From positions 1 to 36,844 of the forward strand of contig NZ_LGTE01000028.1 in NCBI RefSeq assembly GCF_001263415.1: DNA of 36,844 nucleotides. Direction: 5' to 3'. The position numbers were made by a program, and so were the translations under genes. The notes under the pieces were generated by a model. It had not been told where the DNA came from. It saw only the letters and a program-made list of their open reading frames with translations, and made no database searches. Positions within the stretch are counted from its first letter, which is position 1, and each line of letters opens with the position of its first letter. The stretch comes from Thermincola ferriacetica (GTDB lineage Bacteria > Bacillota > Thermincolia > Thermincolales > Thermincolaceae). Shown piece after piece: positions 24,718 through 33,280 of the stretch.

Positions 24718-25668
24718 ATGAACGAACCTTTGGTGGTAATCCTCTTGGCTACAGCAATTACGTCAGGAACACCGCTTCTTTACGCTGCCCTTGGCGAAAT
24801 CCTTTCAGAACGGGTAGGCATACTAAACCTGGGAGTAGAAGGAATGATGTTAGTGGGGGCGGTTTCCGGTTATATTGTCACGGTGCATACCCACAACCAC
24901 TGGATGGGTATCCTCGCCGCTATGGCAGCAGGCGGATTAATGGCCGCCATACATGCTTTCCTTGCAGTTACTCTGAGAGCTAACCAGGTTGTCAGCGGCT
25001 TGGCCCTAACCATTTTTGGCACAGGATTAAGCAGTTTTCTGGGCAAGCCTTATATAGGTCAGCCCGTACCAGATGTCTTTAAGCCTGTGGTCATCCCCGG
25101 CTTGTCAAAGATACCTTTCCTGGGCCCTATCCTGTTTCGGCATGATGCTCTTGTTTACCTGAGCTTTTTATTGGTGGCCGTCCTCTGGGTGCTCATTTTT
25201 CATACCCGTTGGGGCCTAAACATGCGGGCAGTAGGCGAAAACCCCGCCGCAGCCGACTCAATGGGAATACCCGTTTACTTAACAAGGTATATATATGTTA
25301 TCATCGGCGGAATGCTGGCCGGCATTGGCGGTGCTTACCTATCCCTGGCCTATGCGCCGTCCTGGATAGAAAACATGACTGTAGGACGGGGCTGGATCGC
25401 GGTGGCCCTGGTAATCTTTGCGGTATGGCACCCCGGAAAGGCTCTGGTAGGAGCCTACATTTTCGGCGGGGTGGACTCCCTTGGATTCCGTATCCAGGCC
25501 CTTGGGGAACAGGCCTCTTTCCTTAAAACCATTTCACCGTTTTTCTTACAGATGCTCCCTTATGTAATGACTATAATAGTACTTATCTTTATCACAAGTG
25601 AAACTAAAAGACGCCGGGTCGGGACTCCTGCCGCTTTGGGGCTCCCTTATAACCGGGAAGAAAGATAG
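24718..25668 (+). CDS. Nucleoside ABC transporter permease 2
   Basis: A 316-residue permease of the NupQ type. NLGVEGMMLVGA near residue 38 is the signature matching NIGAEGQ in permease 1, and RAVGENPAAADSMGI near 170 is the second conserved block. Its ATG directly follows the TAA of the first permease, so coupling is tight. It completes the heterodimeric channel. The next gene, xpt, follows after 15 nt with its own AAGGAGCT ribosome binding site. Confidence 0.9.
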   Translation: MNEPLVVILLATAITSGTPLLYAALGEILSERVGILNLGVEGMMLVGAVSGYIVTVHTHNHWMGILAAMAAGGLMAAIHAFLAVTLRANQVVSGLALTIFGTGLSSFLGKPYIGQPVPDVFKPVVIPGLSKIPFLGPILFRHDALVYLSFLLVAVLWVLIFHTRWGLNMRAVGENPAAADSMGIPVYLTRYIYVIIGGMLAGIGGAYLSLAYAPSWIENMTVGRGWIAVALVIFAVWHPGKALVGAYIFGGVDSLGFRIQALGEQASFLKTISPFFLQMLPYVMTIIVLIFITSETKRRRVGTPAALGLPYNREER

Positions 25669-25683
25669 CAAGGAGCTGAAAAA

Positions 25684-26253
25684 ATGGAATTATTAAAACA
25701 AAAAATTCGCGAGCACGGTATAGTCGTCTCAGACACAGTCCTAAAGGTTGATTCTTTCCTGAACCACCAACTGGACCCTGAATTAATATTAGAAATTGGT
25801 AAAGAAATTGCAAACCGGTTTAAAAACGACGGCGTTACCAAAGTACTGACCATTGAAGCTTCCGGAATTGCCGTAGCTCTTGCTGCCGCCATGGAACTTA
25901 AAGTACCGGTGGTTTTTGCCAAAAAAAATAAGCCTTCCACCTTGCAGGGTCAGATTTATTCTGCCCTGGTGCATTCTTTTACTAAAAATGAAGACGTAAC
26001 CATCAGCGTATCGGCCAACTACCTGAAACCTAGCGACCGGGTTCTAATCATAGACGATTTCCTGGCCATGGGCGCCGCCTCAAAAGGGCTGGTAGAAATC
26101 GTCCGTCAGTCCAAAGCCCGCCTTGTTGGGATAGGTATTGTGATAGAAAAAGGTTTTCAGTCAGGAGGCCAGGAACTGCGTAACCAAGGAATCCGGGTGG
26201 AATCCCTGGTTACGGTAAAAAGTTTAGCTTCCGGGCAAATTGAGTTTTGCTAG
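25684..26253 (+). CDS. xpt: Xanthine phosphoribosyltransferase
   Basis: A 189-residue PRTase of the usual Xpt length. MELLKQKIREHG opens it. VLIIDDFLAMGAAS near residue 119 is the PRPP-binding motif of type I phosphoribosyltransferases. SFLNHQLDPELILEIG near 27-43 and the KVPVVFAKKNKPSTL block near 72-86 match Xpt. It converts xanthine and PRPP to XMP, salvaging purine brought in by the upstream transporter. Last gene of the purine-riboswitch operon, closed by a terminator 17 nt after its stop. Confidence 0.95.
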   Translation: MELLKQKIREHGIVVSDTVLKVDSFLNHQLDPELILEIGKEIANRFKNDGVTKVLTIEASGIAVALAAAMELKVPVVFAKKNKPSTLQGQIYSALVHSFTKNEDVTISVSANYLKPSDRVLIIDDFLAMGAASKGLVEIVRQSKARLVGIGIVIEKGFQSGGQELRNQGIRVESLVTVKSLASGQIEFC

Positions 26254-26269
26254 CCTAATTCTGATTGCA

Positions 26270-26293
26270 CCTCGCCCCTGGCGAGGCTTTTTC
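26270..26293 (+). terminator. Intrinsic terminator of the purine operon
   Basis: CCTCGCC, loop CCT, GGCGAGG followed by CTTTTTC. It lies right after xpt. Confidence 0.88.
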
Positions 26294-26310
26294 ATTGCGG
26301 AAAAACCGTC

Positions 26311-26339
26311 TTTACTTAAAAACCTGATTATGCTAGAAT
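26311..26339 (+). promoter_or_regulatory. Sigma-A promoter of the cation efflux gene
   Basis: TTTACT (26311-26316) and TAGAAT (26334-26339) lie 17 nt apart, with a TGC extension just before the -10 box. It is about 40 nt upstream of the ATG. Confidence 0.6.
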
Positions 26340-26381
26340 TGTTTTTGTTTATATATATTAATTTCCAAAGGAGAGAACAGA

Positions 26382-27362
26382 ATGTCCGCGGAAAGTAAAG
26401 GCGCGATAAAAGCTGCGTTGTTAGCCAACGGTCTTATAGCGGTGATGAAGCTTGTGGGGGCAATTATGAGCGGTTCCGCTTCTATGCTGGCAGAGTTTAA
26501 ACACTCGGTAGGTGATTGGGCTAATGGTTTCTTTCTGCTCATAGGAATCCAGCAGTCTGAAAAGCCAGCAGATAACAAGTACAATTTCGGTCACGGGAAA
26601 AAGGCCTTTTTTTGGTCCTTTGTAGCCAGTCTGGGATTGCTGTTTATAGGTGGAGCCCTGTCAATTTACGGAGGAATCACTAAGGTAATTCACCCCGAAC
26701 CCCTGGAGCATGTTACCCTTAACCTGGGCATCCTGGGACTAAGCATATTATTTGAGCTCTTTTCTTGTTATAAGGCAACAGTAGCCATATGCCACGAAGC
26801 AGGCGATAGTACAAAGGGCATCCGTGCAATTGGCAAAGCCTTCAGATACCTATCTCAAAGTCCTCCCGCCACCAGGTTTGTCTTCCTGGAAGACATGGCA
26901 GCCCTCCTTGGCCTAATTATTGCCGGAATCGCCATTGGAATTTCAGTGGCCGCTGATAATACCGTTTTTGACGGTTTAGCATCGGTCATTATCGGGCTCA
27001 TCCTTTTTGCTATCGGTGTAACAAGCGCCAAAGATAATATGGAGGCTATCACGGGTGAATCTGCAGATATGAACACCACCCTTGAAATCGGTAATTTTGT
27101 AAAAACGATTAACCACGTCAAAGATGTAAACAAAATCAAATCTATGAGCGTAGGGCCCAACAAATATCTTTTTTACCTTGTCCTGGAAGCTGATGAACAC
27201 ATTCAGCTTAAAGATTTGGATGACCTGGCCCATGAAGTCGAGTTTAAACTGAAAGATAATTTTGAGCAGGTGGAGTTTGCCCATGTTATGTTTATAGCCG
27301 ATAACTGTACTGATGACTGGGGAACCCACTGCAAAAATGTGAACGGTAACCTTCCAGCATAA
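26382..27362 (+). CDS. Cation diffusion facilitator family transporter
   Basis: A 326-residue CDF exporter with about six membrane helices and a cytoplasmic C-terminal domain. AEFKHSVGDWANG near residues 37-49 is the TM2 metal site, here with His41 and Asp45 (HxxxD). YNFGHGKKAFFW near 67-78 is the usual CDF loop. In TM5 the expected HxxxD or DxxxD site reads FLEDMAALLG, keeping Asp but apparently not the partner His. The C-terminal domain (KSMSVGPNKYLFYLVLEAD) is the regulatory metal-binding domain. It likely exports divalent metals in exchange for protons; the metal is not clear from sequence. AAAGGAGAG precedes the ATG, with its own promoter and no cotranscribed partner. Confidence 0.9.
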   Translation: MSAESKGAIKAALLANGLIAVMKLVGAIMSGSASMLAEFKHSVGDWANGFFLLIGIQQSEKPADNKYNFGHGKKAFFWSFVASLGLLFIGGALSIYGGITKVIHPEPLEHVTLNLGILGLSILFELFSCYKATVAICHEAGDSTKGIRAIGKAFRYLSQSPPATRFVFLEDMAALLGLIIAGIAIGISVAADNTVFDGLASVIIGLILFAIGVTSAKDNMEAITGESADMNTTLEIGNFVKTINHVKDVNKIKSMSVGPNKYLFYLVLEADEHIQLKDLDDLAHEVEFKLKDNFEQVEFAHVMFIADNCTDDWGTHCKNVNGNLPA

Positions 27363-27566
27363 ACCTGAAGCCTACAATAATTGCAACGCCTGCCTAAATG
27401 CCTGTCCTACTGGCGCAGTCTGCCAGGACCCAGGGGAGAAAAAACTCATGCTGAATGCTTCATGTGTGACCGCTGCCGCGAAATATGTCTTGCTATCTTC
27501 AAACATGCGGGAACCCCTTGTCTTTTTGTCTGCGGTTTTACGGGCACAGTATCGCTCCCTTGTTAA
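27363..27566 (+). pseudogene. Decayed ferredoxin-like 4Fe-4S fragment
   Basis: Directly after the transporter gene, one frame reads AYNNCNACLNACPTGAV (a CxxCxxxCP cluster motif) and another, after a frameshift, reads ECFMCDRCREICLAIFKHAG. Together they look like an 8Fe-style ferredoxin domain interrupted by a frameshift. No start codon or ribosome binding site precedes it. The tail AIFKHAGTPCLFVCGF is repeated in altered form at 36326-36391. It is a gene scrap, not a working protein. Confidence 0.6.
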
Positions 27567-27793
27567 TATTTGTCTGTCACAACTCCTAAAGAAGATGCCT
27601 TAATAAAGGGTACGGTAACCGCTACTCCCTGAACTTTGTAATCGTCTTTAGTTATTTTCCCATCCTTACCCGCCAAATTAATGAAAACTCGTTCAAATTC
27701 CCCCTTTAATAAACAATTTGGCCGGACAAATGTATACAATTGGACAAAAAATTTTTGGCGCCTGATAATAAAAAGGATAAGTAAGCATTAAAA
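27563..27793 (-). pseudogene. C-terminal gene scrap of unknown origin
   Basis: On the minus strand a frame without a start codon or ribosome binding site ends GVAVTVPFIKASSLGVVTDKY, with FERVFINLAGKDGKITKDDY upstream. The protein-like pattern suggests a broken gene rather than chance. It lies between the scrap of the ferredoxin and the terminator of icd. The family is not recognised. Confidence 0.3.
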
Positions 27794-27840
27794 AAAGGTC
27801 GAATGGTTCCTTAGTTATACACAGGACCATTGACCTCTTT
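27790..27840 (-). terminator. Terminator downstream of icd
   Basis: On the minus strand AGGTCAATGGTCCT and AGGAACCATTCGACCT form an imperfect stem followed by TTTTTTT. On the plus strand CTCTTTTG follows, so it may work in both directions. It lies about 45 nt downstream of the stop of icd. Confidence 0.75.
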
Positions 27841-27884
27841 TGCATTTACCTTCAGATGCTGCACCCATTATCCTAAATGCGCTT

Positions 27885-29180
27885 CTACAGGTTTTTGATT
27901 ACCTCATTACCGAATTCTGAACACTTGACTTCCTTGGCATTTTCCATCAGACGGGCAAAGTCGTAGGTTACAATACCACTGACTATGGTTTTTTCCAAAG
28001 CATTATAAATTAATTCAGCGGCTTCCTTCCAACCCAGGTATTCCAGCATCAGTACACCGGACAACAGTACGGAACCCGGGTTAACCTTATCGAGACCGGC
28101 ATATTTCGGCGCTGTTCCATGGGTTGCCTCAAATACAGCATGTCCAGTTACATAATTTATGTTGGCCCCGGGGGCAATTCCAATGCCACCGACCTGAGCG
28201 GCCAAAGCATCAGAAATATAGTCGCCGTTCAGGTTAAGAGTGGCAATAACATCATAGTCTTTGGGCCTGTGCAGTATTTGCTGCAGAAAGGCATCGGCGA
28301 TGCAATCCTTGATAATTATTCTACCTGCTGCTTCTGCTTCAGCTTGGGCCTTACTAGCAGCCTCTGTTCCTTCAGCTTCCGCAATCCTGTCATATTGAGC
28401 CCATGTAAACACCTTGTCCCCGTATTCCTTCTCGGCCAATTCATAACCCCAGTTCTTAAAAGCTCCTTCTGTAAATTTCATGATATTGCCTTTATGCACC
28501 AGGGTTACGCTTTTCCTACCGTTGGCCAGGGCGTATTCTATGGCGGCTCTTACCAGCCGGAAAGTACCCTCTTTGGATACAGGTTTAATACCAATACCGG
28601 AAGTTTCCGGGAAGCGAATTTTTTTAACTCCCATTTCTTCCTGCAGGAATTTGATAACCTTTTTAACTTCTTCACTGCCTTCCGGCCACTCTATCCCGGC
28701 ATAGATATCTTCGGTATTCTCCCGGAATATTACCATATCTACCAATTCGGGATGTTTGACTGGCGAAGGCACTCCCTGGAAGTACCTTACCGGTCTCAAA
28801 CATACGTATAAATCCAATTCCTGGCGCAGGGCCACATTCAAAGAACGGATCCCCCCGCCAACGGGAGTTGTCAGGGGCCCTTTTATTGCTACTATGTATT
28901 CCCTGATAGCGGTTAAAGTATCGGCAGGCATCCATTCGCCAAATTTATTAAAAGCCTTTTCGCCGGCATAGACTTCATACCAGGCAATTTTCTTCTTTCC
29001 GGCATAAGCTTTCTCGACCGCCGCATCCAAAATCCGGGACGCTGCAGCCCAAATATCCGGACCGATTCCATCGCCTTCGATGAAGGGAATTATAGGGTTG
29101 TCCGGTACATTAAGTTTTCCGTTTTCCAGCGTAATGGGAGTACCTTCTCTGGGTAAATCGTATTTTTCGAATTTGACCAA
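27885..29180 (-). CDS. icd: NADP-dependent isocitrate dehydrogenase
   Basis: A 431-residue enzyme of the E. coli-type homodimeric class. [11 protein letters not shown] near residue 34, [20 protein letters not shown] near 99-118 (isocitrate-binding Ser and Arg residues), [12 protein letters not shown] near 129, [12 protein letters not shown] near 154, and [11 protein letters not shown] near 353 (cofactor loop) are all in place. It oxidises isocitrate to 2-oxoglutarate, making NADPH. Start: TTG at 29180 with AGAGGTGA 7-8 nt upstream. It lies 86 nt downstream of the NifV-type synthase gene on the same strand, and no aconitase is visible in the window. Confidence 0.95.
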   Translation of the reverse strand: MVKFEKYDLPREGTPITLENGKLNVPDNPIIPFIEGDGIGPDIWAAASRILDAAVEKAYAGKKKIAWYEVYAGEKAFNKFGEWMPADTLTAIREYIVAIKGPLTTPVGGGIRSLNVALRQELDLYVCLRPVRYFQGVPSPVKHPELVDMVIFRENTEDIYAGIEWPEGSEEVKKVIKFLQEEMGVKKIRFPETSGIGIKPVSKEGTFRLVRAAIEYALANGRKSVTLVHKGNIMKFTEGAFKNWGYELAEKEYGDKVFTWAQYDRIAEAEGTEAASKAQAEAEAAGRIIIKDCIADAFLQQILHRPKDYDVIATLNLNGDYISDALAAQVGGIGIAPGANINYVTGHAVFEATHGTAPKYAGLDKVNPGSVLLSGVLMLEYLGWKEAAELIYNALEKTIVSGIVTYDFARLMENAKEVKCSEFGNEVIKNL

Positions 29181-29266
29181 ACTCCATCACCTCTTGTGCT
29201 TTTTATCCCCACTAATACATAATATCACATCATCCCAAAACAGGAAATTATTATTTTCTCCAAAAC

Positions 29267-30403
29267 CTAAAGAGGTTTTTTCCCGAAAACTTCTTCATAA
29301 ATATATACCAGCTCTTTATCAAACAAAGACCTTTTTAAGGCCACGGCATGGGACCGAATTTTTGGCAAAAGCTGGGCTGCGTCCGCTTCGCTGAGGTGGA
29401 TGCCGTATTCAGCAAACTTCATCATTAAAGCCTTGGAACCTGAATGTTTGCCGATTACTATTTGCCGCTCCAACCCCACTTCTTCCGGGGCAAATACTTC
29501 GTAAGTTATAGGGTTTTTAATAGCGCCGTCGGCATGTATGCCTGATTCATGAGCAAACATATTTGACCCTACGATGGCCTTCCAGGCAGGGAGTTCCCGC
29601 CCGGAAGCGAGGGAAACGTATTCGGCCAAATCCCTGAACATATTGGTCTTGAATCCCAGGTCAATTTGCCAGATATGCTTGAGAGCCATCACCACTTCTT
29701 CCAGAGCAGCATTACCGGCGCGTTCGCCCAAGCCCATAACGGTCACTCCCACGTGGGAAGCGCCGGCCTTTATCCCGGCTAGAGCATTGGCCGTAGCCAT
29801 ACCGAAATCATTATGCGTATGCATTTCTATATCAATATCAACGTGTTTTTTTAACGTCTGGATATTTTCATAAGTAGTAAAAGGATCCAAAATACCTATG
29901 GTATCGCAATACCTGATTCTGTCTGCCCCCGCTTCTTTAGCCGCCCTGGCAAACTGGATAAGAAACTCCATATCACTGCGGGAAGCATCCTCAGCATTAA
30001 CGGAAATATAAACCCCTTCCTTTTTGGCAAATTCAACGGCTTTGACCATATTTTCGAGCACCCATTCGCGTGATGTCTGTAGTTTATGCTGAATATGTAT
30101 ATCTGAAGTAGATATGGAAATCGCCACAGCGTCCACGCCGCACCTTAGAGTCTCTTCAATATCGGAAATAACTGCCCGGTTCCATCCCATAATACTGGCC
30201 TTCAGCCCGAGCTTGACGATCTCCTTAACGGCTTTTTCTTCATCACCGCCCATGACCGGAATACCGGCTTCTATCTGGTGAACTCCTAATTCGTCAAGCA
30301 TCTGGGCAATTCTTACCTTTTCCTTGTTCGCAAATACTACTCCGGCCGTTTGCTCCCCATCGCGTAAAGTTGTATCCACAATTGTTATCTTTTTTTCCAT
30401 CAT
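29267..30403 (-). CDS. Homocitrate synthase-type enzyme (NifV-like)
   Basis: A 378-residue DRE-TIM metallolyase. VDTTLRDGEQTAGVVF (residues 9-24) carries the catalytic Arg and Asp. MHTHNDFGMA near 194 is the metal-binding HxH motif. GLGERAGNAALEE near 224 is the family's GxGERxGN signature. HESGIHADGAIKNP near 287 is typical of homocitrate and isopropylmalate synthases. It condenses acetyl-CoA with a 2-oxo acid; NifV uses 2-oxoglutarate to make homocitrate for the nitrogenase cofactor. No nif gene is nearby. Its place before icd also fits a Re-citrate synthase, which belongs to the same superfamily. Length and motif wording favour the homocitrate class. Start: either of two adjacent ATGs after GGGGTGG. 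Confidence 0.85.
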   Translation of the reverse strand: MMEKKITIVDTTLRDGEQTAGVVFANKEKVRIAQMLDELGVHQIEAGIPVMGGDEEKAVKEIVKLGLKASIMGWNRAVISDIEETLRCGVDAVAISISTSDIHIQHKLQTSREWVLENMVKAVEFAKKEGVYISVNAEDASRSDMEFLIQFARAAKEAGADRIRYCDTIGILDPFTTYENIQTLKKHVDIDIEMHTHNDFGMATANALAGIKAGASHVGVTVMGLGERAGNAALEEVVMALKHIWQIDLGFKTNMFRDLAEYVSLASGRELPAWKAIVGSNMFAHESGIHADGAIKNPITYEVFAPEEVGLERQIVIGKHSGSKALMMKFAEYGIHLSEADAAQLLPKIRSHAVALKRSLFDKELVYIYEEVFGKKPL

Positions 30404-30460
30404 TATTCCACCCCTCTCATATACAGCATTGGTTCTTTTCCAAGAGAGCCATATAATCTA

Positions 30461-30489
30461 ATTCTAACACGAAATCTTTTTTTTGAGAA
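30461..30489 (-). promoter_or_regulatory. Candidate promoter of the NifV-like/icd unit
   Basis: On the minus strand TTCTCA (30484-30489) and TAGAAT (30461-30466) are separated by 17 nt. The likely transcription start is about 50 nt before the ATG at 30403. Confidence 0.4.
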
Positions 30490-30540
30490 GCCACAAATTT
30501 AGAATATATTTGTTGTTTACCAGGTACAAAATAATGATAA

Positions 30541-30572
30541 AATTAAAATTGGCACCTTTTCTTGGGTGCCAA
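30541..30572 (-). terminator. Terminator of the protease gene
   Basis: On the minus strand TTGGCACC, an 8-nt loop and GGTGCCAA are followed by TTTTAATTTT. It lies 16 nt after the stop of the protease gene. Confidence 0.85.
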
Positions 30573-30587
30573 TATATAAACTATTCC

Positions 30588-31598
30588 TTAAAAAGTGATA
30601 GATAATTTATCCATAACATTTTGTATCCTATTTAGTATAGTCACCTTGTCGGAACCTGCAAAAAGCAGCCCTACGGCGCGGTTCTGTTCATCCAATACCA
30701 AAGAACCGCTGTCGCCGCCCTGGGACATACCTGAAGCAATAATCTGGTCGGCAAAAACCGCTTCCGTTCCGTCACCCATATCAACCTGGACCGTGGCATT
30801 GACCGCTTTGACCTGCCCTTTTGTCACTCCGGTGGTCCTGCCGCTTTTCTTTATGTTCATCCCTACCTCGGCTTCAGCCACTCCTTTGACCGGACCAATA
30901 TCCAGGATAGTCGGGTCAAGCCGGTTGGGATCGTTGGGTTTGGCCAGGGCCGCATCTATAATATTTGCCGTTTGTGTTTTCCGCAGGACCTTGACCACAT
31001 ACTTAGGAGCCACCATTTTTACCAGCACGTTTGCCCAAAACTCTGCTGCCGCTGCTTTTGCGCACGCCGGCTGGACCGTTTCCCGGTGCACCGGAACAAA
31101 CTTGTATAAAGTGCCTATTTCATCCTTTCTCGTCCCCCCATCATGGGGTCCGGGCTGTAAAATGGGATCTCCTATCTTGGCTCTGCCGTCGTTACCGTTG
31201 CTTCCGTTGGCAAGGACATGGTTGTTTGACAATATGAGCAGTTGCCCGGTCTTTTTGTCCTTAACCACGGCCCCTAACGTTCCGGCCGTAATTTTATAAT
31301 GCCCGATACTTACTCCCGGTTGTACTTTTTTATATTTTATCGTCCGGCTGGCCTGCAGTTTAATATCCCCGACTTCGATTACATCGGTGGGAATGCCGTT
31401 TATCTCTTTAGGAACAATATCGTGTACTCTAAGCTCGCTTTCAGGAAGTTTTTTCTTTACCAGAACAACAATGCTCATCGGCGCATCCGCACTGCTTATC
31501 GACCTGACCATCTTTTTGCCCATGCCCACTCCGCAGACATTGGCCCTGGAAAATAATGAATTTTGATATTTTTGAATCGTAGCTTTAATCTTCTCCAT
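30588..31598 (-). CDS. Cytoplasmic trypsin-like serine protease
   Basis: A 336-residue protein with a chymotrypsin/trypsin-type fold. The catalytic triad can be read in order: His127 in LSNNHVLANG, Asp215 in NIIDAALAKP, Ser297 in SQGGDSGSLVLD. The N-terminal 85 residues form a separate lead domain. There is no signal peptide or membrane segment, so it acts in the cytoplasm or the spore. Related bacterial proteins are poorly studied. GGGAGGGAGGT precedes the ATG by about 6 nt. The gene forms a single unit with its own terminator. The substrate is unknown. Confidence 0.82.
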   Translation of the reverse strand: MEKIKATIQKYQNSLFSRANVCGVGMGKKMVRSISSADAPMSIVVLVKKKLPESELRVHDIVPKEINGIPTDVIEVGDIKLQASRTIKYKKVQPGVSIGHYKITAGTLGAVVKDKKTGQLLILSNNHVLANGSNGNDGRAKIGDPILQPGPHDGGTRKDEIGTLYKFVPVHRETVQPACAKAAAAEFWANVLVKMVAPKYVVKVLRKTQTANIIDAALAKPNDPNRLDPTILDIGPVKGVAEAEVGMNIKKSGRTTGVTKGQVKAVNATVQVDMGDGTEAVFADQIIASGMSQGGDSGSLVLDEQNRAVGLLFAGSDKVTILNRIQNVMDKLSITF

Positions 31599-31764
31599 TT
31601 TCTTACCTCCCTCCCGCTTAAGGTCATTACATTATATGCAGACCATAAAAATTAGGGAAGAAGGGAAGAAAGGTTTTCAATGGGAAACCAAATTTATACC
31701 ATTGGCAAAATAATCTCTACCACTGTATCCTCGCCCGGGTGTGCTTTAAATTTTCAATGTTCCT

Positions 31765-31793
31765 CAAAGAAAAAAGGCAGCCTATTGGCTGCC
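31765..31793 (-). terminator. Terminator of the gatCAB operon
   Basis: On the minus strand GGCAGCC, loop AATA, GGCTGCC are followed by TTTTTTCTTTG. It lies about 30 nt after the stop of gatB. Confidence 0.9.
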
Positions 31794-31820
31794 ACAACAC
31801 GCTGTTCAACAGTTTATGGT

Positions 31821-33269
31821 TTAGTTGTTTAACCGTTCCTTTAAAAGTTTATTCACAATTTCCGGATTGGCCTTCCCTTTGGTTGCTTTCATGACTTGTC
31901 CTACAAGGAAGCCCAAAGCCCTGTCTTTCCCGTTTTTGTAATCTTCCACAGATTGCGGATTGTTGGCAATTACTTCATCAACCAGGGCAGCAATTGCCGA
32001 TTCGTCAGAAATCTGAACCAAGCCTTTGTCCTGAACGATCTTTTCCGGTTTTTCACCGGTGGCAAACATTTCTTCAAAAACAGTTTTGGCTATCTTGCCG
32101 CTGATAGTGCCTTTATCGATTAACGTCAACAGTTCAGCCATATTTTCCGGAGAAATCTTGCACTCGGTAATATCAATATTGGCCCCGTTCAGGTGCTTGA
32201 GCAATTCGCCCATGACCCAGTTGCTCAATGCCTTTGGGTTGTCGTAGTATTTGAGGCACCGGTCAAAGTAATCCGATAAGGCTTTGGAAGCTGTAATTAC
32301 TTCAGCGTCATATTCGGGCAGTCCATACTGCTCGACATAACGGGCCTTTCGCTGGTCAGGCAGTTCGGGCAAAGTAGACTTGATTTTATTAACCCATTCT
32401 TCATCTATCACAAGGGGTACCAGGTCCGGGTCGGGGAAGTACCTGTAGTCATGGGCCTGTTCTTTACTACGCATTGATAAGGTAATGCCTTTATTTTCAT
32501 CCCAGGTTCTGGTTTCCTGAACCACCCGGCCCCCTTCTTCCAGGATCTCAATCTGCCGCTGCACTTCGTATTCCAGCGCTCGCTGCAGGGCCCGGAAGGA
32601 GTTCATATTTTTCAGCTCTGTCTTAGTGCCGAATTCTTTTTGGCCCACCGGGCGCACGGAAATATTGGCGTCGCACCGTAACGAACCCTCTTCCATTTTG
32701 CAGTCAGATACATCAATATACTGAAGAATAGCCTTTAATTTTTCCAGGTACAAACGTGCCTCTTCCGGCGACCTGATATCGGGTTCGGAAACGATTTCCA
32801 CCAAGGGTACGCCGGTCCGGTTATAATCTACCCGGGAATACTTGGAGGAAGCAATGGTAGCGCCTTCATGTACCAGCTTTCCGGCATCTTCCTCCATATG
32901 CACTCTGGTAATACCGATTCGTTTCTGCTCACCGTTCACGGTAATATCCAGGTAACCGTGCTCAGCAATGGGCAAATCATACTGTGAAATCTGGTAGTTT
33001 TTGGGCAGGTCGGGGTAATAATAGTTTTTCCGGTCAAATTTACTGAATTCAGCAATCTTACAGTTTAAAGCCAATCCTGTCTTAATTGCGAATTCTACAA
33101 CTTTTTTATTCAAAACAGGCAAAACCCCGGGCAAACCTAAACATACGGGACAAACATGAGTGTTGGGGTCGCCCCCAAACTCCGTTGATGAACAACAAAA
33201 TATCTTGGAATCAGTTTTTAATTCAGCATGGACTTCCAGACCTATTATTACTTCATAATCCGCTGACAT
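31821..33269 (-). CDS. gatB: Asp-tRNA(Asn)/Glu-tRNA(Gln) amidotransferase subunit B
   Basis: A 482-residue GatB of normal length. [20 protein letters not shown] opens the cradle domain. [15 protein letters not shown] near 38-52, [19 protein letters not shown] near 85-103 and the C-terminal YqeY-like helical domain (ending [11 protein letters not shown]) are all typical. It phosphorylates the side chain of misacylated Glu-tRNA(Gln) or Asp-tRNA(Asn) before amide transfer from GatA. AGGAGGTG precedes the ATG. It lies 11 nt after gatA in the operon gatC-gatA-gatB. Confidence 0.98.
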   Translation of the reverse strand: MSADYEVIIGLEVHAELKTDSKIFCCSSTEFGGDPNTHVCPVCLGLPGVLPVLNKKVVEFAIKTGLALNCKIAEFSKFDRKNYYYPDLPKNYQISQYDLPIAEHGYLDITVNGEQKRIGITRVHMEEDAGKLVHEGATIASSKYSRVDYNRTGVPLVEIVSEPDIRSPEEARLYLEKLKAILQYIDVSDCKMEEGSLRCDANISVRPVGQKEFGTKTELKNMNSFRALQRALEYEVQRQIEILEEGGRVVQETRTWDENKGITLSMRSKEQAHDYRYFPDPDLVPLVIDEEWVNKIKSTLPELPDQRKARYVEQYGLPEYDAEVITASKALSDYFDRCLKYYDNPKALSNWVMGELLKHLNGANIDITECKISPENMAELLTLIDKGTISGKIAKTVFEEMFATGEKPEKIVQDKGLVQISDESAIAALVDEVIANNPQSVEDYKNGKDRALGFLVGQVMKATKGKANPEIVNKLLKERLNN

Positions 33270-33280
33270 CGCTGCACCTC

